From: Pseudomonas sp. MUP55
GTDB taxonomy: Bacteria; Pseudomonadota; Gammaproteobacteria; Pseudomonadales; Pseudomonadaceae
Assembly: GCF_034043515.1 (NCBI RefSeq)
Contig: NZ_CP138214.1
Location: 4,092,001 to 4,156,000 of the forward strand
Direction: 5' to 3'
Length of the DNA: 64,000 bases
Position numbers and translations under genes: made by a program. This document shows, one piece after another, positions 1 to 8,099 of this stretch. Numbering within the stretch: the stretch's first letter is position 1; each line of letters starts with the position of its first letter. The notes under the pieces are model-generated. The model worked only from the letters and a program-made list of their open reading frames with translations. It was not told the DNA's origin and searched no databases.

Positions 1-69
1 CTACAAAGTTGTTTAGATACCTATGCCCCGATGAGGGAGTGTCAGCAAATCCATCTGTTACTGACCCAC

Positions 70-98
70 CGCCATCGGGGGCAAGCCCCCTCCCACAT
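70..98. repeat. Single REP palindrome (GGGGGCAAGCCCCC core)
   Basis: This is a REP-type imperfect palindrome with core GGGGGCAAGCCCCC followed by TCCCAC. It lies just downstream of the binding-protein gene, which ends at 115 on the minus strand. The same element recurs, usually as inverted pairs, at 7990, 16632, 31162, 38861 and 42842. The remainder of 1-114 shows no gene. Confidence 0.85.
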
Positions 99-114
99 TT
101 GACCTTCTGCAACC

Positions 115-903
115 TCAGGGGACAGGTGTTACATCAATTCGATACGGCTCGAAAATCTTCAGCATCTGGCCATTGTCCCGCAGTTGCTTGAGCATCCCGG
201 CGAACACCGGGCCGCTGATCGGGGCCTTGGGCCGCAGCAACGCGTAATGGTGATAGACCTGGTCAGTGCGCTCCGACACCAGGAATTTGCCCGCCATGTC
301 GGCGTTGCGCACCATGAAGTCACTCAGGTACGAACGCGTCACCAAGGCGATGTCCGCACGCCCGCGGGCCACCATCAGCAAGTTGCTGTCGTGGGAGTAG
401 GTCAAGGTGGCGTGAAAGTGCTCGGTCAGGTATTTGGGGTCGGGGTTGAAGTTGGCGAAGGCGTAGTGATAACCGCTGAACACCGCCAGCCGTTTACCGC
501 CCAGGTCGTTGAAAAAGCTCTGGTCGCGACCGGGTTCACGCTCGGCGACGAAGATTTCAGCGTCTTCCAGGCCCATGTCGACGCTGGTATGGGCAACCTC
601 GTTCCAGCCCCAGGACGGGTTTTCGAAGATCGCCATGTCGACCCGGCCTTGCTCGAAATCGCGGAACCGCCGGGGGATCGAGGTCGGCACCAGCACAAAC
701 TGGTAGTCGCTTTGCACGGCGTTCAGCGCTTCAACCAATTGCGGCAGTAAACCGGTATCGGCGCCTTGCTCAGGGCGTACGGTATACGGCGGGAAATGCG
801 CGGCGCCCACCCTCACCAACTGCGCCGCGCCAGCCTGCGTCCACCCTGCGGTACCCAGTGCCAAAAAAGTAAGTCCTGCAGCCAGCCGCCATGGCGAAAA
901 CAT
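115..903 (-). CDS. Periplasmic substrate-binding protein, SBP_bac_3-like (ABC transporter family 3)
   Basis: A 262-residue protein with an N-terminal signal peptide (basic start, hydrophobic stretch of roughly residues 6-22, Ala-rich cleavage region near residue 27). The mature part has the layout of family-3 extracellular solute-binding proteins, including an opening strand of the type VRVGAAHFPPYTV and a later segment with GKRLAVFSGYHY. Such proteins usually bind polar amino acids, but many orphan Pseudomonas members have no known ligand. No permease or ATPase gene lies beside it in the window, so it is an orphan or works with a transporter encoded elsewhere. The ATG at 903 was chosen because it gives an intact signal peptide. 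The function is inferred from fold-level similarity only. Confidence 0.75.
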   Translation of the reverse strand: MFSPWRLAAGLTFLALGTAGWTQAGAAQLVRVGAAHFPPYTVRPEQGADTGLLPQLVEALNAVQSDYQFVLVPTSIPRRFRDFEQGRVDMAIFENPSWGWNEVAHTSVDMGLEDAEIFVAEREPGRDQSFFNDLGGKRLAVFSGYHYAFANFNPDPKYLTEHFHATLTYSHDSNLLMVARGRADIALVTRSYLSDFMVRNADMAGKFLVSERTDQVYHHYALLRPKAPISGPVFAGMLKQLRDNGQMLKIFEPYRIDVTPVP

Positions 904-995
904 CTAGGCACACACCGTCGAATTCTATGATGGCGATAAGCTAGGCGTTTTTCCCAGGCGAGACAACGCTCGCCCGCAAATTAATAGCATGCGCC

Positions 996-1619
996 TCAGT
1001 CCGCCTTGAGCACCATCAGCAGGGCCTCTTCGGCCAGTTGTTCGAGTGTCAGGCTGCCCTGGGTGCGGAACCAGGTGGTGGTCCAGGACAGCGCGCCGGT
1101 CAGGAAGCGCCGGGTGATAAACACGTCGCCCTTGATATAGCCGGCAGCCTTGGCCTCGCCCAGCACCTGCAGCCAGACGTCTTCATACACATCACGCAAG
1201 GCCAGCACCTGGGCTTGACCCTCGGCCGACAGTGAACGCCATTCGTACACCAGCACCGCCATCGCCTCCCCGCTGCCGCCCATGATCGACTGCAATTCGC
1301 AGCGGATCAGCGCCAGCACGCGCTCGCGCACCGTGCTCGCCTCTTCCAGCGCAGCCCGCATCATCGCGGTGTTGTAAAGGATGGTTTCTTCCATCACCGC
1401 GCGCAGGATCTCGTCCTTGCTCTTGAAGTGATGAAAGATGCTGCCGGACTGGATGCCCACCGCGCTGGCCAGGTCGCGTACGGTGGTGCGCTCGAAGCCC
1501 TTGTTGCGAAACAGGTGCGCCGCGGTTTGCAGCAACTTGCCCCGGGCACTCTCGGGGTCGGTCAATTGTCCACCGTCGACCATGGTGCGCATTACCCGCA
1601 GGGCCTGGGGGTCATCCAT
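996..1619 (-). CDS. atuR: TetR-family repressor of acyclic terpene utilisation, AtuR
   Basis: A 207-residue TetR-family protein. The N-terminal helix-turn-helix (about residues 22-70) contains ARGKLLQTAAHLFRNKGFE and the typical GIQSGSIFHHFKSKDE segment. The C-terminal ligand domain is divergent, as usual. The reading frame stays open far upstream, but the ATG at 1619 is preceded by a GGGAGAG ribosome site, while the in-frame ATG at 1634 is not. The gene is divergent from atuA and separated from it by long inverted repeats. In P. aeruginosa, AtuR represses the atu genes and binds inverted repeats in the same gap, so autoregulation and repression of atuABCDEF are the likely roles. The inducer is probably a terpenoid acid or its CoA ester. 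Confidence 0.88.
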   Translation of the reverse strand: MDDPQALRVMRTMVDGGQLTDPESARGKLLQTAAHLFRNKGFERTTVRDLASAVGIQSGSIFHHFKSKDEILRAVMEETILYNTAMMRAALEEASTVRERVLALIRCELQSIMGGSGEAMAVLVYEWRSLSAEGQAQVLALRDVYEDVWLQVLGEAKAAGYIKGDVFITRRFLTGALSWTTTWFRTQGSLTLEQLAEEALLMVLKAD

Positions 1620-1676
1620 GCTGCTCTCCCTCATGTCTACTATCGTCTTGGGCGGCAATTTAGGCCGTGACCGCCA

Positions 1677-1737
1677 ACCAAGCAAGCGCTCGGGTAAAAC
1701 TTGTGCACAGGGTTTACAAACCAAGCGCTTGCTTGGT
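1677..1737. promoter_or_regulatory. Probable AtuR operator: 14-bp inverted repeats in the atuR-atuA gap
   Basis: The arms ACCAAGCAAGCGCT (1677-1690) and AGCGCTTGCTTGGT (1724-1737) are exact reverse complements separated by 33 bp. The right arm also sits in a smaller palindrome, ACCAAGC-gctt-GCTTGGT (1720-1737). This is the only strong dyad between divergent atuR and atuA. AtuR of P. aeruginosa is known to bind inverted repeats in this position. The binding site assignment is inference from position and symmetry. Confidence 0.8.
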
Positions 1738-1772
1738 AGCCTCGCCACCAGCCATTCGAGGAAGGATTTCTC

Positions 1773-3551
1773 ATGAGCAAGACCGTTCGCATCGGCTGTG
1801 CCAGCGCCTTCTGGGGCGACACCTGCACCGCCGCCGCCCAACTGGTGCATGGCGGCGCCCTGGATTACCTGGTGTTCGACTACCTGGCGGAAGTCACGAT
1901 GTCGATCCTGGCCGGGGTGCGCATCAAAGACCCCAAGGCCGGTTACGCCACCGACTTTGTCGAGGTGCTCACGCCGCTGCTGGCCGATATCCAGCGCCAG
2001 GGCATCCGGGTGATCAGCAATGCCGGCGGTATCAACCCCCAGGCGTGCGCGGCGGCGCTGCAGGCGGCCTGCGACAGCGCCGGGGTTGGCCTGAGGATCG
2101 CCGTCCTGCTCGGCGATGACCTGCATTCGCAACTCCAGCACCTGCCCGACGTCACCGACATGTTCAGCGGCGCCCCGCTGCCACCTGCGTGCGTGTCCGC
2201 CAATGCCTACCTCGGCGCGCCAGGTATTACCGCAGCGCTCGAGCTCGGCGCCGACATCGTCATCACCGGCCGGGTGGTCGACAGCGCAGTGGTCAGCGCA
2301 GCGCTGGTGCATGAGTTCGGCTGGTCGTGGCAAGACTATGACCACCTCGCCCAAGCCGCCCTGGCCGGGCACATCATCGAATGCGGCGCGCAATGCACCG
2401 GCGGCAACTTCACCGACTGGCGCGACGTGCCGGACTATGAGCACATCGGTTTCCCCATCGTCGAAGTCAGCGCCGACGGCCAGTTCACCGTGAACAAGGT
2501 CGAAGGCAGCGGCGGCTTGATCAGCGAACTGAGCGTGGCCGAACAACTGCTGTACGAGATCGGCGATCCCCGCGCCTACCGGTTGCCGGACGTGATCTGC
2601 GACTTCAGCCAGGTCAAGGTGCAGCAGCAGGGCAAACACTGCGTGCGCCTGCACGGCGCCAAGGGGCTGCCGCCGACCGATCAATACAAGGTCAGCGCCA
2701 CTTACCTTGACGGTTTCCGCTGCACCGCCACGTGTCTGCTCGCCGGCATCGATGCGGTGGCCAAGGCCGACCGGGTCAGCCAGGCCATCATCCACAAGAC
2801 CTCGGAACTGTTCAGCCAACATGGCTGGGCACCCTACACCGAGGTGAACATCGAACTGCTCGGCAGCGAAGCCACCTACGGTGGTCATGCCCAACGCCAC
2901 GACTGCCGGGAGGTGGTGATCAAGCTGGCGGTGCGCCACCCCAACAAGCAGGCGCTCGTGCTGTTCGCCCGCGAAATCGCCCAGGCCGCCACCGGCATGG
3001 CGCCGGGGCTGACCGGGATCGTCGGCGGCAGGCCCACGGTGTATCCCCTGATCCGACTGTTTTCGTTCCTGATCGATAAATCCGCCTGCGCCTTGACCCT
3101 CGACTACCAGGGCGCCCATCACGCCGTGGAATTACCCGCCGCACGGCCGCCGCTCACCCCTGCCGCGCCCCTCGAACCGCCCAAGCCCCAGGGCCGCGCC
3201 GACGCCAGTGTGCCGCTGGTGAAACTGGCGGTGGCGCGCTCCGGCGACAAGGGCAACCACAGCAATATCGGCGTGATTGCCCGCGCGCCCGAGTACCTGC
3301 CGTGGATCGCCGAAGTGCTCACCCCCGAAGTGATCGTCGACTGGATGAGCCATGTGCTCGACCCGGTCTACGGGCGTGTCGAGCGCTGGTACCTGCCCGG
3401 CAGCCACAGCCTCAACTTCCTGCTGGAAAACGCCCTGGGCGGCGGCGGCATCGCCAGCCTGCGCATCGACCCCCAGGGCAAGGCCTTCGCCCAGCAACTG
3501 CTGGAAATTCCCATCGCCGTGCCGCAACACATCGCCGATCAACTCACTTAA
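1773..3551 (+). CDS. atuA: Acyclic terpene utilisation protein AtuA
   Basis: A 592-residue member of the AtuA family. The large N-terminal domain (about 1-440, DUF1446 type) starts with RIGCASAFWGDT and contains the conserved NAGGINPQ and ITGRVVDSA segments. A smaller C-terminal domain (about 480-592) contains VARSGDKGNHSNIG. Family members are required for growth on citronellol and geraniol. The biochemical step is not firmly settled; it has been proposed to act late, around the 3-hydroxy-3-isohexenylglutaryl-CoA stage. The ATG at 1773 has a strong GAGGAAGGA ribosome site. The stop lies 12 bp before atuB, so it is the first gene of the operon and lies directly downstream of the AtuR operator. 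Confidence 0.9.
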   Translation: MSKTVRIGCASAFWGDTCTAAAQLVHGGALDYLVFDYLAEVTMSILAGVRIKDPKAGYATDFVEVLTPLLADIQRQGIRVISNAGGINPQACAAALQAACDSAGVGLRIAVLLGDDLHSQLQHLPDVTDMFSGAPLPPACVSANAYLGAPGITAALELGADIVITGRVVDSAVVSAALVHEFGWSWQDYDHLAQAALAGHIIECGAQCTGGNFTDWRDVPDYEHIGFPIVEVSADGQFTVNKVEGSGGLISELSVAEQLLYEIGDPRAYRLPDVICDFSQVKVQQQGKHCVRLHGAKGLPPTDQYKVSATYLDGFRCTATCLLAGIDAVAKADRVSQAIIHKTSELFSQHGWAPYTEVNIELLGSEATYGGHAQRHDCREVVIKLAVRHPNKQALVLFAREIAQAATGMAPGLTGIVGGRPTVYPLIRLFSFLIDKSACALTLDYQGAHHAVELPAARPPLTPAAPLEPPKPQGRADASVPLVKLAVARSGDKGNHSNIGVIARAPEYLPWIAEVLTPEVIVDWMSHVLDPVYGRVERWYLPGSHSLNFLLENALGGGGIASLRIDPQGKAFAQQLLEIPIAVPQHIADQLT

Positions 3552-3563
3552 AGGACCGTCGCC

Positions 3564-4436
3564 GTGGCCTTCGACTCGATCTTCAAAGCCGACCTGTTCC
3601 AGGGGCAGAGCGTTATCGTTACCGGAGGCGGCAGCGGGATTGGCCGTTGCACCGCCCATGAGCTGGCGGCCCTCGGTGCGCACGTGATCCTGGTGGGGCG
3701 CAAGCCGGACAAGCTGCAAAAGGTCGCGGCGGAAATCGCCGAAGACGCTGGCAACGCCGATTGGCACGCCTGCGACATCCGCGATGAAGACGCCGTGAAG
3801 CAACTGGTCGCACAGATCGTCGCCGACCACGGCCCGGTGCATGGCCTGGTCAATAACGCCGGCGGCCAGTACCCGTCGCCGCTGGCCTCGATCAATCAGA
3901 AAGGCTTTGAAACCGTGCTGCGCACCAACCTGGTCGGCGGCTTTGTGATGGCGCGGGAAGTGTTCAACCAGTCGATGAGCACCCACGGTGGCGCCATCGT
4001 CAACATGCTCGCCGATATGTGGGGCGGCATGCCCGGCATGGGCCATTCGGGCGCGGCGCGTGCGGGGATGGACAACTTCACCAAGACCGCAGCGTTTGAA
4101 TGGGGCTATGCCGGCGTGCGCGTCAACGCGGTGGCGCCGGGCTGGATCGCCTCCAGTGGCATGGACACCTACGAAGGCGCGTTCAAAGCTGTGATCCCAA
4201 CGTTGCGCGAGCACGTGCCGCTCAAGCGGATCGGCACCGAGTCGGAAGTCAGCGCGGCCATCGTGTTTCTGCTCAGCCCCGCCGCCGCGTTTATCAGCGG
4301 CAGCACCTTGCGCATCGACGGCGCCGCCAGCCTGGGCAGCCGCGCCTGGCCGCTGCACAAGGCGAAGGCGCCCAGTGAAGCTTTCAATGGTTTTCATCGC
4401 GCCTACCTGCCCGATGTGCTCAAGGCGGAGCACTAG
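3564..4436 (+). CDS. atuB: Short-chain dehydrogenase/reductase AtuB
   Basis: A 290-residue SDR enzyme starting at a GTG with an AAAGGAC ribosome site. It shows the Rossmann glycine motif VTGGGSGIGR near residue 22 and the NNAGG motif near residue 98. The catalytic region is unusual: the expected S-x(12)-YxxxK is not clear, and the region reads MWGGMPGMGHSGAARAGMDNFTK, with no obvious catalytic Tyr. This resembles the 2,4-dienoyl-CoA-reductase-like branch of SDRs, which also lacks the usual Tyr. It may therefore act on an unsaturated acyl-CoA in the citronellol/geraniol pathway rather than on an alcohol. It lies 3 bp before atuC in the same operon. Confidence 0.85.
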   Translation: MAFDSIFKADLFQGQSVIVTGGGSGIGRCTAHELAALGAHVILVGRKPDKLQKVAAEIAEDAGNADWHACDIRDEDAVKQLVAQIVADHGPVHGLVNNAGGQYPSPLASINQKGFETVLRTNLVGGFVMAREVFNQSMSTHGGAIVNMLADMWGGMPGMGHSGAARAGMDNFTKTAAFEWGYAGVRVNAVAPGWIASSGMDTYEGAFKAVIPTLREHVPLKRIGTESEVSAAIVFLLSPAAAFISGSTLRIDGAASLGSRAWPLHKAKAPSEAFNGFHRAYLPDVLKAEH

Positions 4437-4439
4437 GCC

Positions 4440-6056
4440 ATGCCGCTGATTGACAGCCTGATCGACCCCCACAGCCCGCAATTCGCACAAAACCGCGAAG
4501 CCATGCTGCACAGCCTGCAGCACGTGCGCCAGCTGGAACACGCCCTGCTCGCCAAGGCCGAGCAAGCCCGGCCCACGTTCGAACAACGCGGCCAACTGCT
4601 GCCACGCGAACGCCTCAACCTGCTGCTCGACCCCGGCGCCCCGTTCCTGGAACTGGCCAGCCTGGCCGGCTACAAACTGCATGACGACAAGGACGGCAGC
4701 GCCGCCGGCGGCGGGTTGATCGCCGGCATCGGTTACGTCAGCGGCGTGCGCATGCTGGTGGTGGCCAACAACAGCGCGATCAAGGGCGGGACCATCTCCC
4801 CCTCCGGCCTGAAAAAATCCCTGCGCCTGCAACAGATCGCCATGGACAACCAACTGCCGGTGGTGACCCTGGCCGAAAGCGGCGGTGCCAACCTCAATTA
4901 CGCTGCCGAAATATTTGTCGAAGGCGCGCGCAGTTTTGCCAACCAGGCGCGGATGTCGGCCATGGGCCTGCCGCAGATCACCGTGGTGCACGGCTCGGCC
5001 ACCGCCGGCGGCGCCTATCAGCCGGGGCTTTCGGATTACGTGGTGGTGGTGCGCGGCAAGGCCAAGCTGTTTCTTGCCGGGCCACCGCTGCTCAAGGCCG
5101 CCACCGGTGAAGTCGCCACCGATGAAGAACTGGGCGGCGCCCAGATGCACGCGCAAACCGCTGGCACCGCTGAATACCTGGCCCAGGACGATGCCGATGG
5201 CGTGCGCATCGTGCGTGAGATTGTCAGCCTGTTGCCCTGGAATGATCACCTGCCGCCAGCGCCGCAACGGGCCTACAGCGAGCCGCTGTATGCCGCTGAA
5301 GAGCTGCTGGGACTGATCCCGGACGACCCTAAAAAACCCTACGACGTGCGTGAAATCCTCGCGCGCCTGGCCGACGGCTCGCGCTTTCTTGAGTTCAAGG
5401 GCGAGTTCGATGCGCACACGGTCTGCGGCCACCTGCATATTCACGGTTACGCCGTCGGCGTGATCGGCAATAACGGCCCGATTACCCCGAAAGGCGCGAG
5501 CAAGGCCGCGCAGTTCATCCAGCTGTGCGACCAGAGCCGCACGCCGCTGCTGTTCCTGCACAACACCACCGGTTTCATGGTGGGCACCGAATCGGAGCAG
5601 CAAGGCGTGATCAAGCACGGCGCCAAGATGATCCAGGCGGTGGCCAATGCCCGCGTGGCCAAACTCACCATTGTGGTCGGCGGCTCCTACGGTGCCGGTA
5701 ACTACGCGATGTGCGGCCGTGGCCTGGACCCGCGCTTCATCTTCGCCTGGCCCAACAGCCGCACAGCGGTGATGGGCGGGGCGCAGGCGGGCAAGGTGCT
5801 GCGCATCGTCACTGAGGCCAAGCAGCTGAAGCAGGGGCTGGTACCCGACGCCACGGCGTTGGACCTGCTGGAGCAGGTCACCGCGCAGAAACTCGACAGC
5901 CAGTCCACCGCACTCTACGGCACAGCCAACCTGTGGGATGACGGGTTGATCGATCCACGCGATACGCGAACCTTGCTCGGGTTTCTACTGGATATCTGTC
6001 ATGAGGCCCAGGTGCGCTCATTGCAGCCCAACAGTTTTGGTGTGGCGCGGTTCTAA
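4440..6056 (+). CDS. atuC: Geranyl-CoA carboxylase, carboxyltransferase (beta) subunit AtuC
   Basis: A 538-residue carboxyltransferase of the geranyl-CoA/3-methylcrotonyl-CoA carboxylase beta family, at the usual length. The N-terminal crotonase-like half carries ESGGANLNYAAEIFV and HGSATAGGAYQPGLSDYVV. The C-terminal half carries NNGPITPKGASKAAQFIQLC and GGSYGAGNYAMCGRGLDP. It transfers carboxybiotin from AtuF to cis-geranyl-CoA, giving isohexenylglutaconyl-CoA. The position between atuB and atuD and the presence of a matching biotin subunit (atuF) argue for the geranyl-CoA enzyme rather than the leucine-pathway enzyme LiuB. It sits 16 bp upstream of atuD. Confidence 0.92.
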   Translation: MPLIDSLIDPHSPQFAQNREAMLHSLQHVRQLEHALLAKAEQARPTFEQRGQLLPRERLNLLLDPGAPFLELASLAGYKLHDDKDGSAAGGGLIAGIGYVSGVRMLVVANNSAIKGGTISPSGLKKSLRLQQIAMDNQLPVVTLAESGGANLNYAAEIFVEGARSFANQARMSAMGLPQITVVHGSATAGGAYQPGLSDYVVVVRGKAKLFLAGPPLLKAATGEVATDEELGGAQMHAQTAGTAEYLAQDDADGVRIVREIVSLLPWNDHLPPAPQRAYSEPLYAAEELLGLIPDDPKKPYDVREILARLADGSRFLEFKGEFDAHTVCGHLHIHGYAVGVIGNNGPITPKGASKAAQFIQLCDQSRTPLLFLHNTTGFMVGTESEQQGVIKHGAKMIQAVANARVAKLTIVVGGSYGAGNYAMCGRGLDPRFIFAWPNSRTAVMGGAQAGKVLRIVTEAKQLKQGLVPDATALDLLEQVTAQKLDSQSTALYGTANLWDDGLIDPRDTRTLLGFLLDICHEAQVRSLQPNSFGVARF

Positions 6057-6072
6057 CAGGAGAACGACAACC

Positions 6073-7230
6073 ATGATCTTCACCCAGGAACACCAGGAAC
6101 TGCGGCGCACCGTGCACGCCTTCGTCGAGCGCGAGATCAACCCCTATGTAGACGAGTGGGAAAAAGCCGGGCGCTTTCCCATCCATGAGATTTTCCGCAA
6201 GGCCGGCGACCTCGGCCTGCTGGGCATTTCCAAGCCGCAGCAGTTCGGCGGCATGGGCCTGGACTACAGCTACTCGATCGTCGCCGCCGAAGCGTTCGGC
6301 AGCATTCGTTGCGGCGGCATCCCCATGTCCATCGGTGTACAGACCGATATGTGCACCCCCGCCCTCGCCCGTTTCGGCTCGGATGAACTGCGCGAGGAGT
6401 TCCTGCGCCCGGCCATCAGCGGCGAGCAGGTCGGTTGCATCGGCGTGTCGGAAACCGGCGCCGGTTCCGACGTGGCCGGGCTCAAGACCCATGCGCGCAA
6501 GGACGGCGACGACTACGTGATCAACGGCAGCAAAATGTGGATCACCAACTCGCCCAGCGCCGACTTTATCTGCCTGTTGGCCAATACTTCCAACGACAAG
6601 CCGCACATCAACAAATCGCTGATCATGGTGCCGATGAACACCCCGGGCATCAGCGTCAGCCCGCCCCTGGAAAAGCTCGGCATGCACAGCTCCGAGACCG
6701 CCCAGGTATTCTTTGATGGGGTGCGCGTGCCGCAGCGCAACCGCATCGGCCAGGAAGGCGCAGGCTTCATGATGCAGATGCTGCAGTTCCAGGAAGAACG
6801 CCTGTTCGGCGCGGCCAATATGATCAAGGGCCTGGAATACTGCATCGACAGCACCATCGACTATTGCCGGCAACGCCACACTTTCGGCAAGGCGCTGATC
6901 GACAACCAGGTGATTCACTTTCGCCTGGCCGAGCTGGCGACCGAAATCGAATGCCTGCGCGCGCTGGTCTACCAGGCCACCGAGCAATACATCAAAGGCC
7001 AGGACGTGACCCGCCTGGCGTCCATGGCCAAGCTCAAGGCCGGGCGCCTGGGCCGCGAGGTCAGCGACAGTTGCCTGCAATATTGGGGCGGCATGGGCTT
7101 CATGTGGGACAACCCGGTGGCCCGCGCCTATCGCGACGTACGCCTGGTGTCGATCGGCGGCGGCGCCGATGAAATCATGCTGGGCATCATCTGCAAGCTG
7201 ATGGGCACCCTGCCGGGGAAAACGCCATGA
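6073..7230 (+). CDS. atuD: Citronellyl-CoA dehydrogenase AtuD (acyl-CoA dehydrogenase)
   Basis: A 385-residue acyl-CoA dehydrogenase. The frame is open upstream inside atuC, but the ATG at 6073 follows an AACAGGAGAACGAC ribosome site and gives the standard family length. Visible family signatures include GCIGVSETGAGSDVAGLKT (middle domain), KMWITNSPSADF and the C-terminal QYWGGMGFMWDNPVARAYRDVR, which continues into SIGGGADEIML. The enzyme should oxidise citronellyl-CoA to cis-geranyl-CoA with FAD, passing electrons to ETF. It overlaps atuE by 4 bp (ATGA), which supports translational coupling. Confidence 0.92.
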   Translation: MIFTQEHQELRRTVHAFVEREINPYVDEWEKAGRFPIHEIFRKAGDLGLLGISKPQQFGGMGLDYSYSIVAAEAFGSIRCGGIPMSIGVQTDMCTPALARFGSDELREEFLRPAISGEQVGCIGVSETGAGSDVAGLKTHARKDGDDYVINGSKMWITNSPSADFICLLANTSNDKPHINKSLIMVPMNTPGISVSPPLEKLGMHSSETAQVFFDGVRVPQRNRIGQEGAGFMMQMLQFQEERLFGAANMIKGLEYCIDSTIDYCRQRHTFGKALIDNQVIHFRLAELATEIECLRALVYQATEQYIKGQDVTRLASMAKLKAGRLGREVSDSCLQYWGGMGFMWDNPVARAYRDVRLVSIGGGADEIMLGIICKLMGTLPGKTP

Positions 7231-7988
7231 ACACCTTGCTGCTCGAAGCGCACAGCGGTGTGCTGCACATCACCCTCAACCGCCCGCACTGCCGTAACGC
7301 AATGAGCCTTGAGATGGTCAACGAACTGCGCGCCGTGCTGGCGCAGCTGGACAGTCAGGTGCGTGCCATCGTGATCAGCGGCGCGGGTGGGCACTTTTGC
7401 GCGGGGGCGGATGTGAAGGACCTGGTCACCGCCGGTGATCAACTGGCCGCGTTGAATCGGGCGTTTGGCAGCTTGTTGCAAGAAGTGGAGGCGGTTTCGC
7501 CGGTGGTGATCGTGGTGCTGCAAGGCGCCGTGCTGGGCGGCGGGTTTGGCCTGGCCTGTGTGAGTGACATTGCGATTGCACAAGGCACGGCGCAGTTCGG
7601 CTTGCCGGAGACCAGCCTGGGGTTGCTGCCGGCGCAGATTGCGCCGTTTGTGGTCAAGCGCATCGGCTTGACCCAGGCGCGTCGGCTGGCGCTGACGGCG
7701 GCGCGGTTTGATGGGGTTGAAGCGGGCCGGTTGGGGGTGGTGCATTGTGTCGAGCACGATGGGCAGGCATTGGCCGAGCGCCTGGATGAGGTGCTGGGGC
7801 AAGTGCTGCGCTGCGCGCCCGGCGCCAATGCGCGCACCAAGGCGCTGTTGCTGGCCAGTGTGGAGCAGCCACTGGAGCCGCTGCTGGACCAGGCGGCGCA
7901 GTGGTTTGCCGAGGCGGTGGTGAGTGAAGAAGGGATTGAGGGGACGCAGGCTTTTGTGCAGAAGCGCAAGCCTGGGTGGTGCAAATGA
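7227..7988 (+). CDS. atuE: Isohexenylglutaconyl-CoA hydratase AtuE (crotonase family)
   Basis: A 253-residue crotonase-fold enzyme. The oxyanion-hole segments are visible as GAGGHFCAGADVKDL (about 52-66) and the LQGAVLGGGFGLACVSDIAIA stretch (about 99-119). The glutamate expected in the second half lies in QFGLPETSLGLLPA. In the atu pathway it hydrates isohexenylglutaconyl-CoA to 3-hydroxy-3-isohexenylglutaryl-CoA. Its start overlaps the atuD stop. Downstream it is followed by a REPIN before atuF, so the operon continues through a strong hairpin pair. Confidence 0.9.
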   Translation: MNTLLLEAHSGVLHITLNRPHCRNAMSLEMVNELRAVLAQLDSQVRAIVISGAGGHFCAGADVKDLVTAGDQLAALNRAFGSLLQEVEAVSPVVIVVLQGAVLGGGFGLACVSDIAIAQGTAQFGLPETSLGLLPAQIAPFVVKRIGLTQARRLALTAARFDGVEAGRLGVVHCVEHDGQALAERLDEVLGQVLRCAPGANARTKALLLASVEQPLEPLLDQAAQWFAEAVVSEEGIEGTQAFVQKRKPGWCK

Positions 7989-7989
7989 C

Positions 7990-8061
7990 GCCATCGGGAG
8001 CAAGCCCCCTCCCACAGGTGGGACGCATTTCAAAATGTGGGAGGGGGCTTGCCCCCGATGA
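7990..8061. repeat. REPIN (inverted REP pair) between atuE and atuF
   Basis: Two REP palindromes face each other, CGGGAGCAAGCCCCCTCCCAC and its inverse ending GGGGGCTTGCCCCCG. The spacer is short. The pair lies inside the atu operon, immediately after the atuE stop, and could form a large cruciform or RNA hairpin that stabilises or attenuates the transcript. Confidence 0.88.
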
Positions 8062-8099
8062 GGCCGGAAAACTCACCCGATCAACCAAGGGATAAGCCA

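Noticed and set aside
957..974. Hairpin GGCGAG/CTCGCC after atuR as a terminator
   Set aside because: No T-run follows on the minus strand, so evidence for termination is weak.
1620..3122. N-terminal extension of the TetR regulator into atuA
   Set aside because: The frame is open but antisense to atuA. The ribosome site and TetR family N-terminus place the start at 1619.
3132..5618. 828-codon minus-strand open frame opposite atuA-atuC
   Set aside because: It is the shadow of conserved atu genes. The composition is His/Gly/Gln-rich and it has no recognisable domain.
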